Assembly: GCA_938084845.1 (NCBI GenBank)
Contig: CALKEB010000054.1
Location: 1-37,784 of the forward strand
Length of the DNA: 37,784 nt
Source: an uncultured Polaribacter sp.
GTDB lineage: Bacteria; Bacteroidota; Bacteroidia; Flavobacteriales; Flavobacteriaceae
Direction of reading: 5' to 3'
The position numbers and the translations under genes are program-made. Of this stretch, positions 16,244-25,222 are shown in pieces. Under the pieces are notes generated by a model. It was not told the origin of the DNA. It ran no database searches and was given only the letters and a program-made list of their open reading frames with translations. Each line of letters begins with the position of its first letter. Position 1 is the first letter of the stretch.

Positions 16244-17041
16244 TCAATTTAAACTTTCTCCTCCATCTACTTTAAGGGTGGCACCATTTATCCATGAAGC
16301 CTCATCCTTACACAATAAATACACCACATTTGCTACATTTTCTGGGGTTGTTAGCTTTTGAAACGGATTTCTTTTTAATGTATGTTCCTTAATTTCATTG
16401 CTATTTGGAATTCTATTTAATGAGGCAGTATCTGTAACTCCTGCTTGAATACAATTTGCTCTAATTCCGAACTTCGCAAACTCTAGAGCAATGTTTCTAG
16501 AAATCGCTTCTAAAGTTACTTTAGCCGCAGAAACAGCAGCATAATTTTGCCAAGGCTTGGTATTGCCCTCACTGGTAAAACTGATGATTCTTGCATCTTC
16601 TGCAAAAAAATTTTTATCAAAAAGCACTTTAAACCAATCATACAAACTAATAGCCATCGCATTTATGGTAATTTTAAAATCGTCATTTTGTAACGTTTGG
16701 TGTTCTTCTGAAACCATTGGTTTTAAATTTCCTTTTGCGATAGAATGCACCAAAGTTTTAACCTTTCCCTTATTACCCATTTTTTCTTGTAACGTGGTTA
16801 AAACATGTGCTCTTTTTTCTGGATGTAAAGCGTCTATGTTAAAGTCTAAGAAATGTACATTCTGATTTTTAATTTCTTGAAATTGCCGTTCAATCTTTTC
16901 TTTTTGAGACCTTGAACTTCTATGCACTACACAAATATGCAACCCGTGTTTTGCTAGTTTTTTGGCTGTTGCTAAACCTAAGCCAGAAGAGCCTCCTAGA
17001 ACTAAAGCCCATTCGTTTTTATGTTCAAATTCTTTACTCAT
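16244..17041 (-). CDS. SDR-family reductase, probably enoyl-ACP reductase-like (FabL/FabI type)
   Basis: This is an NAD(P)-dependent short-chain dehydrogenase of 265 residues. The cofactor motif GGSSGLG is at 16-22. The active-site region reads NYAAVSAAK: Tyr167 and Lys174 are separated by six residues (Y-X6-K). That spacing is the hallmark of FabI/FabL enoyl-ACP reductases, whereas ketoreductases have Y-X3-K. This supports double-bond reduction over ketoreduction; the ketoreductase step would then come from housekeeping FabG. The C terminus (INGATLKVDGG) is general SDR. It is preceded by a 55-nt gap after the type III PKS, the largest gap in the operon. Confidence 0.82.
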   Translation of the reverse strand: MSKEFEHKNEWALVLGGSSGLGLATAKKLAKHGLHICVVHRSSRSQKEKIERQFQEIKNQNVHFLDFNIDALHPEKRAHVLTTLQEKMGNKGKVKTLVHSIAKGNLKPMVSEEHQTLQNDDFKITINAMAISLYDWFKVLFDKNFFAEDARIISFTSEGNTKPWQNYAAVSAAKVTLEAISRNIALEFAKFGIRANCIQAGVTDTASLNRIPNSNEIKEHTLKRNPFQKLTTPENVANVVYLLCKDEASWINGATLKVDGGESLN

Positions 17042-17096
17042 TTCCTTATTTTTTTGAGATGCTGAGTCAGGTTCTGCATAACAAAACTTAATTCTG

Positions 17097-18149
17097 TTAC
17101 CATTCTAACAATATTCTTTGCGCTGAAAATCCTGGGCCAAAACTTAGCATAATGCCACGTTCTCCTTTTGCTGGGCTTCTGTCCATAAATCGTTCTAAAA
17201 CATATAAAACAGTGGCGCTAGACATGTTACCATACAAACGTAAAACTTCTTTTGTATCATTTATATTTTTTCCTAAAACTCCAAATAATTCTTCTACAGT
17301 TTGTACTATTTTTTTTCCTCCAGGATGAAAAATTAAGTGATGTATGTCTTGAATGGTTAAGTTATTTCTTTCTAAAAAAGGATGTATAATTTTAGGGAAA
17401 TGAGCGGCTATTTTTTGAGGCACTTCTTTGTCTAAAATCATTTGTAAACCAGAATTTACGAGTTTAAAGCCCATCATGTGGGTGGCATCATAAAAATGAT
17501 ACATGGCTTCGTCTACAATTGTAGGGCCTTCGTCTTCTTCATAAGAAGATAAAATCACTGCAGAAGCACCATCACCAAAAATTGCGGCACTAACAATATT
17601 AGTCATAGAGTAATCTTCTAATTGAAATGTTGCTGTTGGTGCTTCGACTGCAACTACTGCTGCTCTTTTATTGGGATTGGATTTTAAAAAATTCTTTGCA
17701 TATATAATCCCAGAAACTCCAGCTGCACATCCCATTTCGGTAACAGGTAAGCGAACAATATCTTGTTTCATTGCTAAAGAATTAATCAAGTAAGCATCCA
17801 TAGAGGGGATCATTATTCCAGTACAACTAACCGTAATAATATAATCTAAATCTGTTGCTTTTAAATGAGCTTTGTCTAAAGATTTTTTTAGTGATTGCTC
17901 TGCTAGCTTTACAACTTCTCTTGTGTAAATATCATTTTTTTCTTCAAAAGAAGTTGCCGTAAACACCTCTTCTGGATCCATAATAGAATACCGTTTGTCA
18001 ACGGCTGCTCCCTCAAAAAGTTTAATTACTTTTCGTTGAAAACGAGAATCTTGATCTTGCATCCACAATTTCACAAAGGGAATGATATCTTTTGTGTCTT
18101 TATAATATTTTGGAAGTTGCTTTGCAACTGATGTTATTTTTACTGCCAT
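17097..18149 (-). CDS. Type III polyketide synthase (chalcone/stilbene synthase superfamily)
   Basis: It is a homodimeric iterative synthase that extends an acyl starter with malonyl units and cyclises the chain to a resorcinol, pyrone or related ring. The full catalytic triad is visible: Cys141 (TEMGCAAGV), His275 (LIFHPGGKK) and Asn308 (LYGNMSSATV). The C-terminal MLSFGPGFS loop is also conserved. The length of 350 is normal. Starter and product cannot be read directly, but genes for a small fatty-acid synthase follow, which suggests a long acyl starter, possibly delivered from the ACP. The start abuts the methyltransferase stop with no spacer. Confidence 0.93.
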   Translation of the reverse strand: MAVKITSVAKQLPKYYKDTKDIIPFVKLWMQDQDSRFQRKVIKLFEGAAVDKRYSIMDPEEVFTATSFEEKNDIYTREVVKLAEQSLKKSLDKAHLKATDLDYIITVSCTGIMIPSMDAYLINSLAMKQDIVRLPVTEMGCAAGVSGIIYAKNFLKSNPNKRAAVVAVEAPTATFQLEDYSMTNIVSAAIFGDGASAVILSSYEEDEGPTIVDEAMYHFYDATHMMGFKLVNSGLQMILDKEVPQKIAAHFPKIIHPFLERNNLTIQDIHHLIFHPGGKKIVQTVEELFGVLGKNINDTKEVLRLYGNMSSATVLYVLERFMDRSPAKGERGIMLSFGPGFSAQRILLEW

Positions 18150-18860
18150 TTATCTTTTTAAAATCCACAAATAACGAAAAGCCCATTTCCAAGTAATATT
18201 GGGCTTTGCATTAATATTTTGAGACATTTCTACTAAATCTTTTCTTTTAAAACCTCTTAAAACAGACGTTAAGCCATCTTCAATAATCATCTTGTTTTTA
18301 ATGAAAATAGACAATAACATAAATAAATAATACGCCAATTTATGTCTGTGTAAGTCATTTACAACGATACCAATTTTTGTTTGTTTTAAAATTGTATCTA
18401 AAAAGGAAGTTAACTCTTTTTCTTTAAAATGATGTAAAAATAAAGTTGCTAAAACAATATCAAATTTTTTAGCTTGAAATGCAGTAGAAAAAATATCTTG
18501 AGTTTCAAACGTCAGTTCTGGGTAGGCAGTGGACAATTCAGTAGCATATGCTATTGCTGTTGGATTTGCATCTATACCAATTAATCTAAACGTATAGTGA
18601 TGCTTTCTGCCAAATTTTGCAACATCTCTTAAAATATCTCCATGGCCACAACCAATGTCTACAATTGTTAGTTCTTGCGCTTTTGGATGATTTTCTAATA
18701 TCTTTTGTAAACCATTAATGGTTACTTTATTGCCTCCTAACCATCTGTTTATATTCTCTAATTTACCTAAAGTATCACGTAGTAAATCACCTCCAATAGA
18801 AAAATCGTCCATCAATTCTTCTTTGTTAGTTCTTTGTTTTGTATTGATAAAAAAATCCAT
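18150..18860 (-). CDS. Class I SAM-dependent methyltransferase
   Basis: This is a predicted tailoring enzyme of 236 residues. SAM motif I is VDIGCGHGD (67-75), followed by an acidic residue after the second strand (LIGIDANP) and the motif FDIVLATLFLHHF. It resembles UbiE-type O- or C-methyltransferases. Between a type III PKS and a flavoenzyme, the likely substrate is a phenolic or pyrone lipid; O- versus C-methylation cannot be told. Its ATG overlaps the stop of the upstream flavoenzyme by one base (TAATG). Confidence 0.87.
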   Translation of the reverse strand: MDFFINTKQRTNKEELMDDFSIGGDLLRDTLGKLENINRWLGGNKVTINGLQKILENHPKAQELTIVDIGCGHGDILRDVAKFGRKHHYTFRLIGIDANPTAIAYATELSTAYPELTFETQDIFSTAFQAKKFDIVLATLFLHHFKEKELTSFLDTILKQTKIGIVVNDLHRHKLAYYLFMLLSIFIKNKMIIEDGLTSVLRGFKRKDLVEMSQNINAKPNITWKWAFRYLWILKR

Positions 18861-19993
18861 TACAATTTTATTGGTTTTCCATGGGTTTGCTTAATAATAA
18901 TGGGTAATAAAAACGGAATTTTTCTTACCACTTGTAATAAAAAATTAGCCATTTTATTATTTCTAAACAACATTGCAATAAAATGACCTGCTTTTAAACG
19001 CCATTTAAATTGTTTGTTCCATCTTGAAATATACTCGTTTTCTAATTGTTTTCTAGATAAAATTTGACCCTCTAAATAATTTAGAATGAGTTTAGATGCA
19101 ATTTGTGCAGACTGGATGGCCATACTCATTCCATTGCCACATAATGGATGAATCATTCCTGCGGAATCGCCACACATAATCATATGATGCTCTACTGGAT
19201 TTTTCGTTTCAAAAGAAATTTGACTAATTGATAAAGGAGCTTCAAAAACAGGAGTTGACTGCTTAAAAAGATCTTTTAAAAACTGGTTTTTAAACACTTC
19301 TTTTTCTTGAAAATCAGTAATATTTTTATACTTTTTAAAAGAAGAAAAATTGGTGATGTAACAAAGATTAATCACATCGTTTTCTACTTTAGAAACCCCA
19401 CAATAGCCCCCTTTAAAATTATGTAGGGCGACCTTGTTTGAATCAAAATTTCCTTTTACATGAATTTTAACCCCTAAATAAGGAGATTTCTTTTTGATAA
19501 AATCTCGCTCTAATTTTACATCTAATACGGAACGTTTACCAAAAGCACCAATGGCAATTTTGCTATAAAAATTTTTATTATTCTTAGTTTCAACCTTAAA
19601 TTTATCGTTATTAAAATGAGTTGCTACAACAGTATCTTGTAGCACAATGACTCCATTTTCTTTTGCTTTTTCTAATAATATATTATCTAACTGATAACGT
19701 GAAATTCCAAATCCACCTAAGAGTAATTTTGCTGAAACAAGCTTGTTATTGGTTGTAGAAAGTTGAAAGTTATTAATTTTAACTGCACCAAAATCAAATG
19801 GGTTGATGTCTAAAAAAGACAAATAAGGCAATACTTCATTAGAAATGTATTCACCACAAACTTTATGGTTCGGAAAACTGTTTTTTTCTATCAACAAAAT
19901 TGATTTCCCAAATTTTGAAAGATAAATGGCATTGCATAGACCTGCTAAACCTCCGCCAATTATAATGGTATCATATGTTTGGTTTTTATCCAT
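18860..19993 (-). CDS. FAD-dependent oxidoreductase (PHBH / geranylgeranyl-reductase type)
   Basis: This is a single-component flavoprotein of 377 residues. The FAD-binding motif GGGLAGL is at 13-19, HKVCGEYIS at 43-51 is a Cys-containing motif typical of geranylgeranyl reductase and related enzymes, and CGDSAGMIHPLCGNGMS at 274-290 is the second FAD motif. Members hydroxylate aromatic rings or reduce isoprenoid double bonds. In this context ring hydroxylation of a type III PKS product to a hydroquinone or quinone is plausible, but reduction is an equal option. It directly follows the DAO-type gene (no gap) and overlaps the methyltransferase start by 1 nt. Confidence 0.87.
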   Translation of the reverse strand: MDKNQTYDTIIIGGGLAGLCNAIYLSKFGKSILLIEKNSFPNHKVCGEYISNEVLPYLSFLDINPFDFGAVKINNFQLSTTNNKLVSAKLLLGGFGISRYQLDNILLEKAKENGVIVLQDTVVATHFNNDKFKVETKNNKNFYSKIAIGAFGKRSVLDVKLERDFIKKKSPYLGVKIHVKGNFDSNKVALHNFKGGYCGVSKVENDVINLCYITNFSSFKKYKNITDFQEKEVFKNQFLKDLFKQSTPVFEAPLSISQISFETKNPVEHHMIMCGDSAGMIHPLCGNGMSMAIQSAQIASKLILNYLEGQILSRKQLENEYISRWNKQFKWRLKAGHFIAMLFRNNKMANFLLQVVRKIPFLLPIIIKQTHGKPIKL

Positions 19994-21103
19994 CTATTTT
20001 ACTAATTCTGCTAATTCTTTACCTACTAAACTACCAATAGCAACCCCCATTCCTCCTAAACGAATTCCGCAAAAAACATGGTTCGCTATTTGTTTAACTA
20101 TAGCATTTTTTTGTTTTCCAACCCCCATAATTCCGCTCCATCTATGTGCTACTTCAAAAGCTGTATTTGGTAAAATAGTTTCTTTTAAAATTTTCTCAAG
20201 TTCATTTTGAATAATCTTTGTTTCACCAAATTCTGTAGCTTCCTCAGTTTTAAAATCTAAATTTCTACCTCCTCCAAAAAGAATTCTATTATTGATATTT
20301 CTAAAATAATAATACCCTTTATCCAAATGAAAAGTACCTTGTATGTGTAAATTTTGAATAGGCTTTGTGATTAGTACTTGTGCTCTGGCTGGTTGTACAT
20401 TTTCTTGTATTAATTTATGAGAAAACCCATTGGTTGCAAACAGTAATTTTTTTGTGTAGAAATCTAATCGGTCCGTTTTTACATGCACATTTGTTGAATT
20501 TTCTTTATAATCTTCAACACAAATAGAATTCACTATTTTAATACCCATTTTTTGAGCTTTTAAAAGCATGCAAGACATCATTTTCCCTGTATCAAGTTGC
20601 CCTTCAAAATTATTCACGATATACTTTGAATGGATTTTTTGAAACCCAAAAGTATTCTCACTGGCAGTAAACACATCGGCTTGAAATATAGGATTTAATA
20701 GTTTATTTATTTTGTTTTTTTGAGCCATACACGCTTCGAAAAATTCTTGAGATGGACACAGTTCATACCCTTTTTGTTGCTGAAAATCAATTGCATTATC
20801 GCCTAAATTTTCTCTTAAAAATTGTAATCCTTTCCAACGCTTATAAATCAAATTATAAATCTCTTCATCTGTATGAGTATTTAAATCGTCTATTAATTCA
20901 GATAAGCTCCCAAAACAAGCAAAACCAGCATTTTTAGTGCTTGCTCCTTGAGGTAAAGTGCCTTTTTCTAAGACTAGAATTTTAGCTTTTGGGTGCTCCC
21001 TTTTTAAGGAAATTGCGCAATTTAAGCCTACAATTCCACTGCCAACAATTGTAAAATCGATGTTAGAAAACCACTCTTTTAACTCCCAATAGCTATAATT
21101 CAT
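19994..21103 (-). CDS. FAD-dependent oxidoreductase of the DAO (glycine oxidase-like) family
   Basis: The 369 residues carry an N-terminal FAD motif GSGIVGLN (21-28), an acidic residue at the end of the second strand (VLEKG), and the family loop GASTKNAGFACFGS that follows in DadA/ThiO-like enzymes. The C-terminal IRLGGMGVAIGSLVG is the second FAD-contacting region. Relatives oxidise amines and amino acids; the substrate here is unknown. Its first 11 bases overlap the end of the GNAT gene, and its stop abuts the next flavoenzyme. Whether it belongs to the polyketide pathway or is a hitch-hiker is not certain, but spacing says co-transcribed. Confidence 0.83.
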   Translation of the reverse strand: MNYSYWELKEWFSNIDFTIVGSGIVGLNCAISLKREHPKAKILVLEKGTLPQGASTKNAGFACFGSLSELIDDLNTHTDEEIYNLIYKRWKGLQFLRENLGDNAIDFQQQKGYELCPSQEFFEACMAQKNKINKLLNPIFQADVFTASENTFGFQKIHSKYIVNNFEGQLDTGKMMSCMLLKAQKMGIKIVNSICVEDYKENSTNVHVKTDRLDFYTKKLLFATNGFSHKLIQENVQPARAQVLITKPIQNLHIQGTFHLDKGYYYFRNINNRILFGGGRNLDFKTEEATEFGETKIIQNELEKILKETILPNTAFEVAHRWSGIMGVGKQKNAIVKQIANHVFCGIRLGGMGVAIGSLVGKELAELVK

Positions 21104-21556
21104 TTACAATACTTTTTGAAAAGCAAACACTATTTTCCATATTCGCATATTGCCCATAATTAGGTATTACTTTGTAGTTGCATTTATGATAAAACTGTAC
21201 AGCATCTACTTGTCTTTTTCCTGTTTCTAAGATACAATTTTTATATCCCAGTTCTTTGGTCCAATTTTCTAAATAAAGCAAAATTTTTGAGCAAAACCTT
21301 TTCCTCTTGCTTCTGGTAACACATACATTCTTTTTACTTCTAAAGCGTCTTCATTAAAACTTTTAATAGTACCACAACCTATAGCTTGCTCTTTGTAATA
21401 AGCAATAACTACATGTTTAATTACATCAATAGCATTAAATTGATTGTAAAAATCATGTTCCTCCTGATCTGTAATTTTCAAATAAGCATCTAATTTTTTT
21501 ATCAAATTGATAAAATCTTTATGCTTTGCATTGGTTCTAACTATTTTTATGTTCAT
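21093..21556 (-). pseudogene. GNAT acetyltransferase gene interrupted by a one-base frameshift
   Basis: Two adjacent pieces in different frames make one GNAT protein. The N-terminal 95 codons start at ATG 21556 and end in RGKGFAQK followed by a frame-shifted CFI and stop. The C-terminal piece (LENWTKELGYKNCILETGKR to the end, FSKSIVNEL) reads from about 21281 in another frame. Adding one A to the five-A run (minus strand, 21288-21284) restores AQKILLYLENW, a normal GNAT continuation after the acetyl-CoA loop, and about 155 residues in total. The cause may be a real deletion, slippage at the homopolymer, or a sequencing error. The gene heads the biosynthetic operon, its stop overlapping the DAO-type gene by 11 bases. 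Confidence 0.85.
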
Positions 21557-21604
21557 GATTTCTAGAATGATAACGCAATTTATTATGAATCAACAAAACG
21601 TCAA

Positions 21605-22687
21605 TTAAAAATCAAATTGCAATTGTACCCAAATTGGTGCTATTCTATTGTTGTTCAAATTGCTAAAAGACAACCCTAAAAGACGCACTGAATTCTCTAA
21701 TTTCTCTTGATATAGTAACTCTTTTACAATAGGGAAAAACTCTTTTTTCTTGCTTATAAAATGCCCTACAGTTTTACTTCTTGTTTGTTGTGTAAAATCT
21801 GAATATTTAATTTTTAAGGTAATGGTTTTGCCTTTAGCATTACTCTTGTTCATTCGTTTCTCAATCTCATCTGCAATGTCATTCAGCTTCTCTAACATGT
21901 AAATTTCTGATGAAATATTTTCTCTAAACGTTCTTTCTGCACCTACATATTTACGAATTCTATTGGGTTTTACTTCACTTTTATGAATGCCCCTTACAAT
22001 GTTGTAATAGTGGGCACCAGATTTTCCAAACAACTGAATTAACGCTTCTAAAGATCTTTTTTTTAGATCATTACCAACAAAAATACCTAAGTTGTACATT
22101 TTTGCTGCTGTTACTTTACCTACTCCGTAAAATTTGTTTACAGGGAGTTCTTCTAAAAACTGAATAACCTCTTCTGGGTGAATGGTTTTTTGACCATTTG
22201 GCTTATTAATATCTGAGGCTACTTTTGCTATGAATTTATTAATAGAAATACCGGCTGATGCTCTTAAGCCAGTTTTTTCGAAAATTTTTTGACGAATTTC
22301 TCGAGCAATTTCATTTGCTGAAGGATTATTTTTCTTGTTTTGGGTAACATCTAAATAAGCTTCATCTAAAGACAAAGGCTCTACCAAATCTGTATATTCA
22401 AAAAAGATTTCTCTAATTTGAGCAGATAGCTCTTTATATCTTGCAAAATCTGATTTCACAAAAATTATATGAGGGCATTTTTGCTTTGCAAGCACATTGC
22501 TCATGGCAGACTTTACCCCAAACTTTCTTGCTTCATAACTTGCTGCAGAAACCACACCTCTATCACCTCCACCACCAACTGCTATGGCTTTTCCTTTTAA
22601 TTCTGGGTTATCTAATTCTGCAACAGAGGCATAATATGCATCCATATCTACATGAATTATTTTACGAAAAGGAGGCTGCAGTTCCAT
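21605..22687 (-). CDS. dinB: DNA polymerase IV (Y-family translesion polymerase)
   Basis: This error-prone polymerase bypasses damaged bases. HVDMDAYYASV at residues 12-22 carries the first metal-binding Asp14, and SLDEAYLD at 106-113 carries Asp108 and Glu109. The little-finger domain and a C-terminal segment end in PIWVQLQFDF, where a beta-clamp-binding tail is expected. The 360 residues are normal for DinB. It stands 48 nt upstream of the GNAT gene on the same strand, without an obvious terminator between, so some readthrough into the biosynthetic operon is possible. Confidence 0.95.
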   Translation of the reverse strand: MELQPPFRKIIHVDMDAYYASVAELDNPELKGKAIAVGGGGDRGVVSAASYEARKFGVKSAMSNVLAKQKCPHIIFVKSDFARYKELSAQIREIFFEYTDLVEPLSLDEAYLDVTQNKKNNPSANEIAREIRQKIFEKTGLRASAGISINKFIAKVASDINKPNGQKTIHPEEVIQFLEELPVNKFYGVGKVTAAKMYNLGIFVGNDLKKRSLEALIQLFGKSGAHYYNIVRGIHKSEVKPNRIRKYVGAERTFRENISSEIYMLEKLNDIADEIEKRMNKSNAKGKTITLKIKYSDFTQQTRSKTVGHFISKKKEFFPIVKELLYQEKLENSVRLLGLSFSNLNNNRIAPIWVQLQFDF

Positions 22688-22740
22688 AATTCTAAATTAC
22701 GAATTTAAGCGTAAAAATTAGCAATTAGAAAATGCAATTT

Positions 22741-23580
22741 CTATGTTAAAAAATCGATACTTAATGCTGTTACTTCTGCTAATTCTTTAGAAAATTCATC
22801 TTTTTGCCAAGGATGAGAAACGTTAAACACATGGTTGGCATTCTTTATAAGTTTTAAATCACTATTGGGTTTCCAGCTATGAATTTGATGTGCTTCTTTT
22901 ACCTCTATAGCACAGTCATCATCTCCATGAATAATTAATAGTGGAACACTTAAATTTCGAACAGCCTTTTTAATGTTTAAACGAGATTCATTGTCTTTAA
23001 AATTCTCATAAAATTGGTAATAATGAGGCATTTGTTGTTTGGTTCTTCCGTTTACTACATATTTTACACCTTCTCTTCTCCATTTTTCTAAATCGCCTGT
23101 AGTGGAACTTCTTGAACCAAAATCTGAGACCGCAGCAAGTGTAATTACTTGTTTTACCCTTCTATCTTCGTGTGCTTTAAGTAATACAATTCCTCCACCT
23201 CTACTATGACCCATCAGTGAAATGTTGTCTAAATTTATTTCATTTTTAAATTTAGTATTGGTAGAAATCCAATCCAATAGACATTCTAGATCATCTAATT
23301 CTTTAGTGTAATTGTTATTTCCAAAAGCTTCAAGATCTGGAAAATCAATTGGATTTTCTGCAGTGCCTCCATTATGGGAAAAATTGAATTTGATAAAAAA
23401 GAACCCTGCGTTTGCAAAAGCTTTACCCATTAAGTTCCATGCTCCCCAATCTTTAAACCCCTTGTAACCATGACAAAAAACAACGACTTTCTTTAATAAA
23501 TCTGTTTCTTTATAAAACAAATCTGTAACCACTGGTTTTTGGTGTTTCCCTTTAATGCTAATGTTTTTTATGATTCTCAT
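22741..23580 (-). CDS. Alpha/beta hydrolase (serine esterase/acylaminoacyl-peptidase-like)
   Basis: This is a cytosolic serine hydrolase of 279 residues without a signal peptide. The nucleophile elbow GHSRGGG gives Ser126, HGDDD at 219-223 gives the acidic residue, and His250 in NANHVFN completes the triad. VVVFCHGYKGFKDWG near residue 32 forms the oxyanion strand. The substrate is unknown; the family includes esterases and dienelactone hydrolase-like enzymes. It lies downstream of gdhA but is separated from it by a strong terminator, so it should have its own promoter, which I could not identify clearly. Confidence 0.85.
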   Translation of the reverse strand: MRIIKNISIKGKHQKPVVTDLFYKETDLLKKVVVFCHGYKGFKDWGAWNLMGKAFANAGFFFIKFNFSHNGGTAENPIDFPDLEAFGNNNYTKELDDLECLLDWISTNTKFKNEINLDNISLMGHSRGGGIVLLKAHEDRRVKQVITLAAVSDFGSRSSTTGDLEKWRREGVKYVVNGRTKQQMPHYYQFYENFKDNESRLNIKKAVRNLSVPLLIIHGDDDCAIEVKEAHQIHSWKPNSDLKLIKNANHVFNVSHPWQKDEFSKELAEVTALSIDFLT

Positions 23581-23615
23581 GCGGTCTTATTAGAAATTTA
23601 CATTTACAAATAAAC

Positions 23616-23646
23616 AAAAAACGCATCAAAATGATTGATGCGTTTT
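23616..23646 (-). terminator. Intrinsic terminator of gdhA
   Basis: On the minus strand AAAACGCATCA (23646-23636) pairs perfectly with TGATGCGTTTT (23628-23618) over 11 bp with a 7-nt loop, followed by further T. It lies about 25 nt after the gdhA stop. Confidence 0.88.
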
Positions 23647-23670
23647 AGGATTGTACTATGTATTTGTTTT

Positions 23671-25032
<1,362 letters not shown>

Positions 25033-25060
25033 TTATGAATTTTATAAAAATTTAACGCAA

Positions 25061-25089
25061 CAAAGATAGTTAATTTCTGTATTCGCAAA
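25061..25089 (-). promoter_or_regulatory. Bacteroidota-type promoter of gdhA
   Basis: On the minus strand TTTG (25089-25086) and TATCTTTG (25068-25061) are separated by 17 nt. The same TTTGCGAATA sequence follows the -33 element as in the tRNA promoter at 330-362. The leader would be about 30 nt. Confidence 0.75.
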
Positions 25090-25194
25090 TAAAAAAATAT
25101 ATATTAACAATATGTTAATGTCTTAATTTCAATCGATTTCGTTAGGTGGCGTAGTTTTATTGTTATTTATGATATTAAACTCTTTTAAAAAGTT

Positions 25195-25202
25195 TAAATT
25201 TG
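25195..25202 (+). promoter_or_regulatory. -7 element for pheS
   Basis: TAAATTTG fits TAnnTTTG and ends 20 nt before the chosen ATG at 25223. This also argues against the longer upstream reading frame. No -33 TTTG is visible at the usual distance. Confidence 0.5.
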
Positions 25203-25222
25203 TTGCATCAATTTTTGATAAA

